Origin: Amyelois transitella
Taxonomy: Eukaryota > Arthropoda > Insecta > Lepidoptera > Pyralidae
Assembly: GCF_032362555.1 (NCBI RefSeq)
Contig: NC_083513.1
Coordinates: 9,672,001-9,736,000, forward strand
Reading direction: 5' to 3'
Length of the DNA: 64,000 nucleotides
Numbering within the stretch: position 1 is the first letter of the stretch; the number at the start of each line of letters is the position of its first letter. The position numbers were made by a program, and so were the translations under genes. Positions 1-13,031 of this stretch are shown here, in pieces. The notes beneath the pieces are model-generated. The model was not told where the DNA came from and searched no databases. It saw only the letters and a list, made by a program, of their open reading frames with translations.

Positions 1-148
1 GCGAGAGTCACTTACTACGATCTCATCGTCACAATCACACAACTGAGGAGCTAAACTTAGCTTGAATGCATGATAATGCATTGCAAGTATTTCATTTCTA
101 AAAACTGATCGACAAATACACAACTCGGTGATTGTAATTTTTTTCTAG

Positions 149-658
<510 letters not shown>

Positions 659-776
659 GCAGCGTTTATACTACTATCGTAGATTTTTAGTGTCCATTTG
701 TTTTGAACTGGAATGTAAAAGAAACGAAGATATGCAGAAGTCAGCAAAAAAAAGTACCTATCTAATATCTACAGGG

Positions 777-782
777 AATAAA
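777..782 (+). promoter_or_regulatory. Polyadenylation signal of the protease gene
   Basis: Canonical AATAAA, 119 bases after the protease stop codon. It is a plausible 3' end of that transcript. Confidence 0.5.
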
Positions 783-839
783 TATTAAGTAGTGAATTAA
801 GCACAACGAGCAGCTCCGCTCTTATTTTTTGTATTGAAA

Positions 840-1020
840 TTCAAAATTTTAATTCATAAATGGAACATTTCAAATATCACATGATAAAATTGTCATATCT
901 TTCGATTTCACAACATTGGTTGATGTCGAATTAATTACTTACTTAAAACTAAGTTTACTGCCACTTCCAAAGCGTCATCGTGCAGCATATTATTTTACAT
1001 CAACGGAATTTTTTTGTGAA
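840..1020. repeat. Dispersed repeat, copy 1 (pairs with 60060-60330)
   Basis: The stretch around 909-985 (ACAACATTGG, then a TTAAAACTAAGTTTACTGCC block, then TTCCAAAGCGTCA) recurs with small changes at about 60137-60205 inside mask. Flanking GGAACATTTCAA matches also occur in both copies but in a different order. It has no coding potential. Its family is not recognised. Confidence 0.5.
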
Positions 1021-1434
1021 CAGCAAATTCGCGGGAAATCCTACTTTAGCATTTAGGTATGTTAGCAGGTCCTTTTATGCTGGCTTGTAATAAATCAGTA
1101 TTATTTATATTTAGTTATGGATTGTTTATATATATTAGTTCGTTTAAATTTTTGTTATTTAAATTCTTAATAAGTTTACCATATTGTTACCTAACCTAAC
1201 TTAATACCTATAAAAAGTAATCTGTAAGTTCATATACTTCATTAGTTTAAGAAATGGCTGTGATATATTTAATTCGCTATATGTACCTATTATTCAAAAT
1301 ACACAAATTTTATAATTAGGTTCATTGAAGATACTTAAATAAATCTTCGTCTAGTATGATAAACAGTTTTATTTATTTATCAGGAATACCTACCTTATGG
1401 TCTTAGAACTGAAAACGCGGTGGAAGAAGAGAAG

Positions 1435-1512
1435 TAAGTAAGCAGACCACAGGCCCCAGGGTTTAGTGGTAGAGGGTGCAACTGGGAACACGCCAAGATG
1501 ACAGAGAGAGAG
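1435..1512 (+). repeat. Short 3' fragment of a degraded non-LTR-like repeat (family R3)
   Basis: It contains GCAGACCACAGGCCCC followed by GTAGAGGGTGCAACTGGGAA. The same ordered block recurs at 4620-4715, 30948-30985 and 62015-62075, always on the + strand. The dispersed, truncated copies suggest an old retrotransposon 3' end. No usable reading frame remains. Confidence 0.4.
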
Positions 1513-1873
1513 GAATACCTAACCTCCCAATTTCGCAAATTAAGCAAATCGTGACACTATTAGAAGTATTTATGAATAGAATCATCTACGAGTACTTAAA
1601 TACATAGTAGCTGTAACAGTTAGATTTTATAAAACTCGAAAAAAGCCGTCCCTCTGTAAATTAACCGTAGCAGTAATTTGAAAAAAAAAAAAAACAATTT
1701 GTGTCATTGGCATTTTTAGCATCCCGCTAAAATAGGCAGTTGACGTTTAGGACGCCGTCTATGTCAGCTGATAGATAATAATGTTTGATTTTCTTTAAAT
1801 TTATCGCTAATACTTGTATTAAAAGAATAGTTTTATTAGTGCCCAATTAACTAGCATAATACCCCGAGAAAAT

Positions 1874-4800
1874 ATGAACATTTCCGACAATGAAGCTGTA
1901 AGTATCAATGCCTATAAAGTGTTTACCGATTTCATAACCAAAACATTCTTGCACGAGCTAAACATTAACTTTCACGCTTACTATATTTCAATTGGTGAGT
2001 ATTTTATTGTTAATTTGAATACTTTATATTCATATTTTATGCTATAACAAACTGTAAGATCTATAATGCTTTGTTGTACCTAGTTACCGCACGCATTAAT
2101 ATCTTGTGTTGCTTACTGTTAGGACGACACATCAAGCGTCGAAAGCACTTCAAACACAGACAACACATCGCGTAGTGAGACTCCAACAAATTCACGAGGG
2201 AAAAAGCGCAGAAGAGGAAAGAAGAAGACAACAAAACAAGTAAAACCTCCATATAAGTTTAAGTAAGTTCTTATTGTAGTCTTTACATATTTTTATAAAA
2301 TTTGGATTATACAGAAACATCAAACAGGACAACAACTTCCAAGTTGAGCCAGACAACACAAAAATAAAAGCTTGACTCACCTGGCCCATGACTGTGATAT
2401 GATACCTTCGTTTAGGCCAAAAATTAATAATCTGCTTATTTTTGACTAATAATTTGAATTACAACTCTGCATAATTATAATTAAAACCATCAGCAATGCC
2501 ACTGATCATAACTGAACAAGTGGTCTGATATCAAGATTCTGATCAATAAAACTAAGTACTTAAAATTATAGTAACTTTTTATGGAAAAGAAAAATGTTCT
2601 ATAATCCTTAAGTTAAATGAAAAACAGTTTAGGTGCCTCCTATAGGACCAAATTATATATATATATATATAAACAAGTTGATAATTTATTATCTGAGACT
2701 TTTCTCAATCAATAGTTGTAGTGCAAAAGAAGACCATGGATTGCCCCTCTTTGGTTGCCAGTTCAACCACCACCTAGGCGAGGGGGAGCCTCAGATCTTC
2801 GCGGTGGTGGGAAGCAACAGAGTATCCATATATGAGTGCCCCGAATCTGGGGGCTTTAATTTCCTTCAGTGCTATGCTGATCCTGACGTAAGTTATGTCT
2901 AAATTTATGAAATTACTAGATGACTTATAAATATAACACCATATTACTTAATTACATTACTTACTGCGGAATGTCTGTTAACACTTAAACAGATTGCTTT
3001 TGTTGTTGAAAAAAATTGTTGAAACTAATTTACTAATATGTTAATAATTAAAGTGCAAGTTTATAAACTTCCTAGGAAATTTATAAACTTATTGGATTCT
3101 AATGAATTGTATTATCTTAAGTCCATATTTTAGCAAACATGTAAGCAAATTTATCAATTTGCGATCTTTATCTTATGTTGTTCGTAAGATTCTGAAGGTT
3201 CAACCAATTACAGATGAACGTTTAATTTTACGCTTCTTGAAAATACGACAAATGATACACAGGTCTCTGATTGGTTGATGTTGAGAGAAGCACTTTCTTT
3301 GTTGCTTATTATGGGTCTACTTTAGTAAACCTATGTAACAAAAACAAACAAGCAACTAATTTGTTTATGCTGCTAGGGATCAATGGGATCAAGATAAGGA
3401 ACACTTATTCAACCACTCAGAGTGCACATATCATTGGTTAATGCTTACTTATTATTACGCGTGGTTATGCTACTGTGTTTACGCTTACTTATTTATGGTA
3501 ATGTGGATGTAAAAAATACTATTCATCACTCATTCAGAAACCTACAAAAGTTTATAAACTTCCTAGGAATTTTATAAACTTGCGGTTTTTGTTATTTACC
3601 ATGTGACATATATAACCCTTTTTTCAGGTAGATGAAATTTTCTACACATGTGCATGGTCCTACGAACAGGACACATTCCTGCCCCTTCTTGCAGTGGCCG
3701 GCTCCCGGGGCATCGTGCGCATATTCCACCCGGCCACGCAAACCTGCATCAAACACTACATTGGCCATGGACATGCCATCAATGAAGTCAAATTCCACCC
3801 GAGAGATCCTAACTTATTGCTGTCAGCCAGTAAAGACCATGCTTTACGACTATGGAATATTATGACTGATGTGTGTATAGCCATCTTCGGAGGAGTCGAA
3901 GGCCATCGTGATGAAGTGTTAAGTGCAGACTTTGACCTAAAGGGTGAAAGGATTATGTCTTGTGGAATGGACCATTCTCTGAAACTGTGGAGGCTGGATA
4001 AGCCGTCAATGAATGAAGCTATCAAACAGAGCTACAACTTTAATCCGCATAGAGCACTCAGGCCGTTCAACTCGCTGAAGGAACACTTTCCAGATTTCTC
4101 TACGAGGGATATACATAGGAATTATGTTGATTGCGTGCGGTGGATGGGGGATCTTATTTTGTCAAAGGTAAATATTTTAATAATGAAATAAATTTTTATG
4201 TACTTGTAAAGAACAGGAATAAATTTTGGTTTTAAAATATGTAGCTACAAAACAAGCTGTAACTTCTTTGTTCCAGTCTTGTGAGAATGCAATCATTTGT
4301 TGGAAGCCCGGGCGCTTAGAAGACACGGAGCTTCGCCCCGGAGACAACTCTGTCACCATCGTTCACCGGTTTGACTACAAGGAATGTGAGATCTGGTTCA
4401 TCAGGTTTGCAGTCGATTATAGTCAAAGGGTAAGTTCCTAAGCATAGTATCTTCCTTAAAACTTCCATTAAAGAGTTATCTACATAAAAAGAGACTCGTC
4501 TACCATTTAGACACGTTACCGGCCCAGGTAGAAGGGGCAGCCCAAAATGATGATGGCTGGATGTGGCAAAAGATGATATGAGAGCCATTGGACTGAATCC
4601 AAGGACGCTGAAAACCGGACCAAGTAAAGAGAGAAAAGTCAAAAGGCGGACCTCGGGCCCCGAAAGACCTCTATGGAGGGTGCAATCGTGAATACGCAGA
4701 GATGAGAGAAATAAAGAGAGACACATCGAAAAACTCCGATTGCAATGAGGAGACCACACCATTAATAAATAAGGTTAAACCGTAAATACACGGAAGTGAG

Positions 4801-6488
4801 ACGGGAATCCCTTTGTGTAATTATCTATCTAGGCCCTTGTCAAGGGCCCTTGGTACCCTGAGGTCCTAACGTCAGGATGGTAAAGAAGGTTGGAAAAGAC
4901 AAGTTTTGATAAGAAGTTATATGTTTCCTAGCCTTTTTTCTGCGGGAATAGGATTAGGTACAATTTTCCACTTGCCACTATCCCGGCAAACTTTCACTTC
5001 ATCCACATTATCAAAAAATTGTAACCTAATAATTTTTGAACACCGCCTTCAAGACCCGATTCAAGAGTTCAATTTGACACTCGCAAAGATGAGAGGAACT
5101 TTGGAATGCATTCTTTTCATACATACATATAATCACGTCTATATCCCTTGCGGTGTAGACAGAGCCAACAGTCCTGAGCGGACTGATAGGCCACGTTCAG
5201 CTATTTGGCTTTAAGATAGAGAGATTCGAATAGTGACAGGTTGCTAGCCCATCGCCTAAAAAAAGAAATCGCAAGTTTGTAAACCTATCCCTTAGTCGCC
5301 TTTTACGACATCCATGGGAAAGAGATGGAGTGTTCCTATTCTTTTTTGTATTGGTGCCGGGAACCACACGGCATATATATCGAACGTGTTTATATTTCAG
5401 GTGATAGCGTTAGGCAACCAGTGCGGCAAGACCATGGTGTGGGAGCTGGGCAGCGTGGCGGGCGGCTCGCGCGTGTCGCAGCTCGTGCACCCGCGCTGCA
5501 CGGCCGCCGTGCGACAGGTCTCGTCGCACACGTCTCGTGGCTATTACTTGAACCAGTAACAGTCACCATACAAACACAAACACATACAAGGACACATACA
5601 TGCATGTATATAATCACGTGCCATGTGGTTCCCGGCACCAATATAAATAAGAATAGGACCACTCCATCTCTTTCCCATGGATGTCGTAAAAGGCGACTAA
5701 GGGATAGGCTTACAAAGTTGGGATTCTTTTTTAGGCGATGGGCTAGCAACCTGTCACTAGTTGAATCTCAATCCTATCATTAAGCCAAATAGCTGAACGT
5801 GGCCATTCAGCCTTTTCAAGACTGTTGGCTCTATCTACCCCGCAAGGGATATAGACGTGACCATATGTATGTATGTATATAATCACGTCTATATCCCCTG
5901 CGGGATATTCTAATAGTGACAGATTGCTAGGCCATCGCCTAAAAGAAGAATCACAAGTTTATGAGGCCCATCTCTTAGTCGCCTTTTATAAAATCCATAG
6001 GAAAGAGATGGAGTGGTCCTTTTCATTTTTGTATTGGTGTCGGGCACCACACGGCACAATATATTGTTTGTTTGTAAGCTTTTAATGCACATAAAAAAAT
6101 GTAACTACATAATCACAAAACAATCATTGGATTTAGTAGAATATGTGCAATAGTGGACAATACAATACCAATTATCGTTATTGCCCATAAAAAATTACAT
6201 ATACACATTCTTTATTATTTTTGTGTGTGTGACAAAAAAATATATATTTATATGAAGTATAAAATTCCTTATCTTGTAAAAAACGACAACGCGTCCACTA
6301 AATGTTAATATTTGAAGTTCTCATTGTAAGTGAATTCTTTTTGTAGATTCTTTTATGAGAATAAATTTCTTTAACCGTACATCTTGTATCGTTTCCAGGT
6401 AACTCTGTCCAGGAACGGTAAGGTGCTATTGGCGTGTTGCGACGACGGTACCATCTGGCGGTGGGACCGAGCCGGGAAAGACTGCTAG
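1874..6488 (+). CDS. esc: Polycomb protein Extra sex combs / EED, complete (7 exons)
   Basis: Exons: 1874-1897, 2123-2262, 2716-2887, 3628-4167, 4277-4429, 5401-5517 and 6399-6488, stop TAG at 6486-6488. All junctions are GT-AG and phases close, giving 411 codons. The family is the WD40 beta-propeller subunit of PRC2 that binds H3K27me3 and stimulates E(z). The first ~50 residues are an acidic/Ser-rich then Lys/Arg-rich tail as in fly Esc. The propeller follows, with unmistakable family strings: AGSNRV-type then [80 protein letters not shown] and a last blade ending DDGTIWRW. Length is close to fly Esc and human EED. The exon 6 donor (CAG|GTCTCG) is weak, but exon 7 continues the blade in phase. 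Introns 5 and 6 hold SINE copies and intron 3 a MITE. The start is the only ATG that feeds this phase. Identity is secure; only exon 1 and the weak donor need transcript support. Confidence 0.95.
2655..2671. repeat. (TA)n microsatellite
   Basis: Short alternating AT run in esc intron 2. Confidence 0.7.
3055..3583. mobile_element. MITE-like element with palindromic ends in esc intron 3
   Basis: It begins GCAAGTTTATAAACTTCC and ends with the inverse (TTATAAACTTGC). Each end also holds its own palindrome (AAGTTTATAAA, CCTAGG core, TTTATAAACTT), so the two terminal segments are both inverted and direct repeats of each other. Length is 529 bp with no coding capacity. No clear target duplication was found, so the exact ends are uncertain. 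Confidence 0.5.
4508..4715 (+). repeat. Degraded repeat family R3 fragment in esc intron 5
   Basis: The right part (GCGGACCTCGGGCCCC to GGAGGGTGCAATCGTGAA) matches the R3 block seen near 1435, 30948 and 62015. The left part reads like a broken C-terminal LINE frame (a GRPK..W..V-type pattern) with stops. Confidence 0.4.
5120..5373 (-). mobile_element. SINE family R1, full-length copy
   Basis: About 250 bp, reading on the minus strand from a GTGCCGTGTGGTTCCCGGCA head (here slightly altered) to a GATTATATGTATGTATG tail. It lies in esc intron 5 and ends about 27 bp before the exon 6 acceptor. The same sequence recurs at least a dozen times in this window in both orientations. No target duplication was identified for this copy. 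Confidence 0.75.
5618..5880 (+). mobile_element. SINE family R1 copy, plus orientation
   Basis: Full-length R1 sequence in esc intron 6, from GTGCCATGTGGTTCCCGGCA to the ATGTATGTAT tail. It abuts a minus-strand copy tail to tail. Confidence 0.75.
5881..6057 (-). mobile_element. SINE family R1 copy with internal deletion
   Basis: The tail module (AATCACGTCTATATCCC) is followed directly by the middle of the element, so about 70 bp are missing. It shares the ATGTATGTAT centre with the plus-strand copy to its left and forms a large inverted repeat with it. Confidence 0.7.
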
Positions 6489-6554
6489 TCTTGGAAATAT
6501 AACCAACTGAAAATTCCAGGCGAAAAAATTAACTTACTGTATTTTTGTAACGAA

Positions 6555-6560
6555 AATAAA
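6555..6560 (+). promoter_or_regulatory. Polyadenylation signal of esc
   Basis: AATAAA 66 bases after the esc stop codon. Confidence 0.5.
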
Positions 6561-7145
6561 ATACTGACTTTAAAAAACTTTGGACGGGACAATGACATCT
6601 AAATTATTCCGGATCTGTTTTTAATGGGCTTAATATAAAAGAGATGGAAACAAAATTGTTTTTTTATCGATTTTCCAGATTGGTTATATTTTCATGCTAC
6701 TAGTCCACAAGGATAGTCATGTGATTAAATATAGTAATGATAATTTAGCTACGTTTTAATGTAACTGCCAAGTAACGACTTACGAAATAGATTGATTATT
6801 GTTTATTATACGATCTCTTCATTATTATGAAGCATTTAGTTATAATTTGTATTTACAATATTGCGTTTTATAATGTTATGTGAATGGATATGATGATTTT
6901 ATTTTTGTATTGTGTAACTATGATTTTCAATAGGAATTTGAAAAGGCTGAAAAGGAATTAAGCTAAGCTTTTAATCATGTAATTTAAAGTGAAAGTAACT
7001 TGTCCTTAAAGGGCTTAAAATAAATTTGACTAAATAAAGACTGCCTTTAGTGAAATTTAAATTCATTGTTTTGTTTTTATTTACTGCATGCAACATGCCA
7101 TAGACGTGTGAACCATAACGCTTAACTATGGTTTGTAGCTGTGGC

Positions 7146-7205
7146 ATACAAACTACATCACGCCTTATTCCCGGAGGGGTAGACAGACAGGTTGTTACAT
7201 ATTGC
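7146..7205 (-). repeat. LINE family R2, diverged 3' tail fragment
   Basis: ATCACGCCTTATTCCCGGAGGGGTAGACAGA-type block matching the antisense of the R2 3' end, broken by substitutions. Confidence 0.4.
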
Positions 7206-9212
7206 GATTCTGCTCGACCACCAAGCGTTAAAACATAAAAGAAACGTTTGGACATATCTAGGTCAAAACGTTTTATGCCCTTTTCTTCATCTGAAAAAAA
7301 AAGCTATAAACCAAGACGTCTCGAATGGACAACAGTGCCAAAAATAACAATAGAATCGAAGTTAAAGTTTATGGCATAATGGAATTTGTGATGAGACTGT
7401 GAGAGGTCGCTAGCATCAACACTTATAAGAATCCAAGTTTAAAAGTAACTAACACAATATGGACTTCAGATTTCTGTTCACTACCAGTTCAACATGAACG
7501 AGGTTCCTGGGAAATCGGAGAACCTTAAGCGAAGTCAGCTCCTCACCATCGACGGCGTTCGCTTCCTGAGGGAGCTGGGAAGGTTCGAGTAAAAAGGATC
7601 CAGCCCCTCAACGCAAAAATGACCGCGAGAGAAAGAAAAAAGATAGTTCGCATGTTGCACGGACGCCGTAGGTGAATTCATACAAATACTGGATAGGATT
7701 TGGTATATTGCAAATAAAACTTTGGTATGATTTATTACAAATTTTATTCTAAACCAACAGTACGCTACGGTTAACATATGAATCACAGGGGCCAAGGTGT
7801 TATCTCGTGTTTGCTACTCGCTTTATATTACGTTGCTTCTAACTCGTGTCCTAACGTATAAAATAGGAGCTGACAATTTTTAATCCCTTGATAAAATGTT
7901 ACAAAAAGATTATAAATTTTAAAAAACGAATAAATTTAAAACACTTAGCTACAAAATAAGGTACCTACCTAGCAGTGAAATATCTGCAACAACTGATAAA
8001 AAATATTACGGCGGGCCCCGGAGAAAGTTGCCTCCTCGCCTTAATTGATGTATGGGAGGTGGCTCAGGTATCTCCTAAGCCGTGTGCACATTCTTGGTCG
8101 AAATTCAAACAATCAAAAATTATCAGCGCCAATAATGAATCGTTCTAAAATCTAACACCGATAAAAACGACCCTATTATTCACTACCACGTTAATATAAA
8201 TACTTCCAATATCAACTAATGACTAAACACCAATGACAGCGTAATTGAATTTTAATCAATTTCCTTTTAATTCAGTCTTTAAAATTTTACAATTAAAACG
8301 AGCAATAAAGACTGGCGGACGACGTCCAGCGTACAACATTTTATCATCATCTGAGATCGATATTTAAATTCATTATTTGTATTTACTTCGCATTGAGATC
8401 ATCAAAAGAAATTCATCCATGTATACATAAAGTGTAGTCTTAGTAAAACTTCGATCACAACAGATAAATTGAGCTAATTCCTAACATACAACATTACGTA
8501 TTTGTAAATAATACTTAATATACAATAGGTAACACATCCTGTCCGACCGAAACGGGCATACCCAAGTGACAAAATTAAAAAAAAACCTAAGGAAATGTCG
8601 TAAACTACATTTCACAATAATAAAAAAAAAAATAGTTTTCTTATCAATTCCCGCAGTATTTATAATTTAAATAAAGTGAAAACATTGTCTCGGCGGTTGC
8701 GTCTGCTGACAATCGAACGACAAAGTGTTGCCAATTCCAAAAGAAAATTTTTGTACTTGTCCACTATCGAGAAATCAACGAATAGAACTTACACAAGCTT
8801 CTCATCATGACTTTCGAGGATCGGACAGGATTTTTGTTACATAATGTATATGTATAAATGATGAACATTATATTGACAAATACCCACATGGTCTGCTACC
8901 CGGCTCACTTAACTACAGCAAACTATATCAGTTGAGTATTGTGTAGCTTTCATATGTTTTTAAATTGTTTCCAAAAAACGAGTTAACTTATTTGGCATCA
9001 CTTGTGTTATATCGAAATAATCAGTCATTATCAGATTAATGAAATCTCTAACTCTGGGACTATAAGCGTAAATTTGCTTACAATCGCAATTCGCTTAATG
9101 TAGCTTTCAGACTTTACAAGAAACAGAACATATCAAGAAAATTGGTAACTTCAAAGATCAATATGCCAGAGGATCATCTTTTACATAAAACCTGTATAAG
9201 CCCCTTGGTATA

Positions 9213-9431
9213 CATAATACATACATACATAAAATCACGCCTCTTTCCCGGAGGGGTAGGCAGAGACTACCTCTTTCCACTTGCCACGATCTCTGCATAC
9301 TTCTTTCGCTTCGTCCACATTCATAACTCTCTTCATACAAGCTCGGCGGTTTCGGGTACTTTTGACCTGACCCTTTACCAGGACGTCCTTAATTTGATCA
9401 AGATACGTTCGTCTAGGTCTTCCCACTCCGA
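9213..9431 (-). mobile_element. 5'-truncated LINE family R2 copy with target-site duplication
   Basis: Flanked by the 10-bp direct repeat CCTTGGTATA (9203-9212 and 9432-9441). On the minus strand it encodes the C-terminal end of a retrotransposon ORF (GRPRRTYLDQIKDVL ... WKEVVSAYPSGKEA, stop) followed by GTGATTTTATGTATGTATG. The GRPR..W and KW-end pattern is that of LINE ORF2 C-termini. Only the last ~60 codons are present, the usual result of aborted target-primed reverse transcription. Confidence 0.8.
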
Positions 9432-9541
9432 CCTTGGTATAATAGCCAATTTTGCTTGTTTTTCATAAGTTAAATTCAGTTTCTGGTTTGTTAAACTTTT
9501 AGATAACTTGAAACACAGGCGACACCAGCCCCCGTTGCACA

Positions 9542-9656
9542 GCACGCGCTAAACCGTTTTCATCGCGCAATAAACTATCGCTTTTTATTATGAAGCTACA
9601 CGGGACAGCGATAGTTTTACGCGCGACAAAAAATGGCGTTGCGCGTGTCATGCTAC
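9542..9656. mobile_element. Small inverted-repeat MITE (sister copy at 51961-52072)
   Basis: Inverted stems: CGCGCAATAAACTATCGCT against the complement of AGCGATAGTTTTACGCGCG. A related copy with the same ATGGCGTT/CGCGC/ATAGTTTT elements lies in mask. It is non-coding. Confidence 0.55.
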
Positions 9657-12600
9657 GAAGGCAGATACAAAAGTGATTTATTTAATTTTTCGAAATTTTA
9701 AAGTTATTACATATACAATTAAAATTTTATACATTTGCATGAGTTAGTAATAAACAAAAGCTGGTGCTGCTGCTGGTGGTGGTATAAAATTTGGCTATAA
9801 TATATCAATTAAAAGATAAAGCAAAATACGCGACTGACCTCAAGCGGATAGTATATACTTAGTTATTGTAGGGAATAAACAAACTTATAACAATTACAAC
9901 AAACCTATAAGCCTCGTCGAGGCACGTAACAAATGAACCATTCAAAACAATGGTTAACAACATTTAATTACATTCAATCAGTCATTTAAATTTATTTGTA
10001 CTGTCAACGACAAAAGTGAAGTAGTAAGAATAGCAAGTTATAGCGCTTCTTGTGATATGGTTGTGTCCTTCAAACATAAAAGATATGGTTTCTGATTTGT
10101 TTCCCCACTACCCCGGACTTCGTGAAAAATGTTCTCGTAAACAACAAGATTTACCTAGAGATATCGGTGAGATGATCTACGTCCTCTGAAAAGTTATTTA
10201 AAATGTTAAAAGTAACTAATTTTGCCGTAAGCCAACAAAAATAAAGTCCACTTTTGTCGTTGACTGTACTGTCGTTTTATATGGGACGAAATTTAGTATC
10301 ATAAGTAAGCTTTAGTGATTACTTATCAAAGTATAGAATAGCAGAGAAATATCAGATCGCATTTTGTGTATTAATCTACAATCTGAGGTGTTTTTTTAAA
10401 GCAACTATACTATGTTTAGAATCTACACCATAAGGTTAAATTTTTCAAGATAATATTGTTTCAACAAAACATTTTTTAGACAGATTTCAAGATGATTTTA
10501 CTTATTGTCTCTTCATCCAGGAATCGCGTATTTATGAAAAAGTTTGTTTAATTTTAAGAAAGACAGTAAACCGATAGATATTCGATCTTAAGTTTGGTTA
10601 CAAAATATTGCCATCTTTTGAAGTAACAATTCTACACTAACATCATGTGACCAATCTACATGCTAGTCGATTCAATGTTAACATCTACATTTGGGGCGGT
10701 TTCATGCTTACAAAGGTTATATATTTATATTAGATACTATAATTAAATATCAACTTAACCAAATAAAATATAACAATATAAAACAATTTATAACACTGAA
10801 ATAATTATTTTAATAGAAATAGAAATAGAAATTAAATTATCTCAATCATAATTTGCAGATGTTAGCTTCATCTGTGACAGGTGTATATTACATACGTCTA
10901 TCCCTTTCGCACTTACACCATAATCATCGTGCCATCCTGTTGTCATATAGATCAATTAATGTAAAATTATGGAGCATAGAAAATAACGAACTGAAAGCCA
11001 ATTCTTAAAAGGAGAGCTTGACTGTCATATTGTTAACACTTCCGTGGCAATCTATATCATGAGTTACAATTTTCATATTTTTATTATTAATTACTACGCG
11101 TCTTTAATCTCTATATCCTAATAATGATTTTGTGAGCTATTCATAGATTTGATTAATTCTCTTTATTACAAGGTGATGTTGATCTAAAATAGGTTCTGTT
11201 AAGACGCCACGCACCCACTTATAGATCGTTAAACAGATTGAATTCCGTGCGACACGCAATCGCGTGGTCACACGAAACTAGCTTTCGAGAGGGGATGAAA
11301 CAAATGCCGCCTTACGAAAAATACACGGTTCCAAATAAAAATGTATCGATTTTTGACCAACAACTACCAAGCTATTTCTAACATACAACCAGTTTATAAG
11401 GTTTCAGAGACTTATTTCTACCATCTACTAACAAATTTTAGTAATCATCGTTCTGGCGTTCGTTTATTTGTGTTATGCTAATAAAAAAAAATCCCACACC
11501 GAAAACATATCTATAAAACAACATCCATACGTATCATTTTACATTGTTTTTGAATTACCCTTACAGCCTGTATACACTTTTAACATTATCAAAAAAATAA
11601 AATCAGCTTACTTAACAAAAACATAGACAAACTAATATAAAGACAGTGTACTTACATCACTACTTTTAACCTGACTAAAGACTTTGACTAGATTTTAGGA
11701 TTCAATTATTACTTGTGACAGTAAAATTGCAATTAATGTAAGTTTGCGTCTAAATCTGAATGCAGAAATGGATATACATATGTAATTTACATCCTATACA
11801 AACATAAATAAAGAAACTTAACAATTTTTATACAAATCAACAAAAAAAAGTGTTAATAATATTTAAAACATTTAGGTTTTTTGTATATTTATTATTATAC
11901 AATAAAAAAATTTAAAATATACTTATCAGTGATGGCCTGATAAAATCGGGACTGTAACATTTTTTGTTCTTAAATTTCGATTTTATAAAAAGCCAGTTTT
12001 TGTCATACGCTTGCCATTTCTAGATTTGATTTCTAACCTACTCTATTCGACTCAGTGAGGATCACAACATCAATTTAATAGAATGGAAGAGGTGCAATTA
12101 CCGTTTATTTTTTATTTTTTAATTCGTATTATACTATTTCCTGAGATAATTCAATGTACTAAATTATTCATCAAAATGAGGAACCTATACATGTTTTGAT
12201 AATAAGGCAGTCACAGTGAGCATAATTTCATCAGTTATATATTGCAAGTAATTAGATTAGTATAATTTTTGAGCGGTCATAGACTATAGAAACTAGATTT
12301 CTTAATAATTTGTTCATAATTTAGTAATTGCAGTAAAGTACATATTGAGTGAATGACTTAAATAAATATCGAAAAACATATTCATCATATTTCCTAAACA
12401 AATAGGTCACTTTCTTTAAAAAAATAACTACAAGGTTAAGATTTAATACATTCTTTTAAATAAAAAAAAAATAATAATATAAATTTACTATAAGATTTTT
12501 TTCCTTTTTTTGTACATAAATAAAAAAAAACATAAGACTGGCCTAATAAATCGCACCACACCACTATCACATGCTAGACTAGACATAGATTAACATTACA

Positions 12601-13031
12601 AGGTGGACTCGACGGTATTCTTAAGATACTAATACGATCTACACGTTGACTAGGTGACAACTAAGTCCATTTTACTCCAACCACAGGCTAGAAACACAAA
12701 AAGTTCCTAAGAAGTTTAGTTACTAGAGTCGACGAAGATAACAAATAATTAGGGTCCCATTCTCCTTGGTGCTTTCATGGTCGCTCTAAGGCCGTCCACA
12801 TACATAAGGATCCATACGAATTTAAATTCAGAACATTTAATAAAAAGAAAGCTGTAGACCTTCCGCATACTTCTATCCATTACGCAACAAGATTTTTGCC
12901 AAATTTGGAATCCCTCATGTGAAAAAAAAAATTGTTAGCGGCCCGAAACCGTCATCCCCACCCCCACCGCCGCCTCACATGCACGATGTGTCCGCGGGCG
13001 CCAGTTGCGGGTCGTCGTCCGGCTCGGGCGG

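Larger units (their letters stand above)
783..1873. other. Intergenic spacer between protease and esc
   Basis: AT-rich DNA with no supportable gene. It holds a dispersed repeat (about 840-1020, second copy near 60060-60330) and a short LINE-like 3' fragment near 1435-1512. The esc promoter should lie near 1700-1873, but I see no clear TATA or initiator element. Confidence 0.5.
6561..13031. other. Gene-poor spacer and probable 3' UTR of the minus-strand transporter
   Basis: AT-rich with no supportable open frame on either strand. The right part is probably the long 3' UTR of the SLC35F-like gene, but its end cannot be placed. It contains LINE R2 fragments at 7146-7205 and 9213-9431 and a small inverted-repeat MITE at 9542-9656. 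I see no RNA gene. Confidence 0.5.

Noticed and set aside
5325..5783. 152-codon plus frame spanning esc exon 6
   Set aside because: It is built from SINE sequence plus out-of-frame exon 6 and has no protein resemblance.
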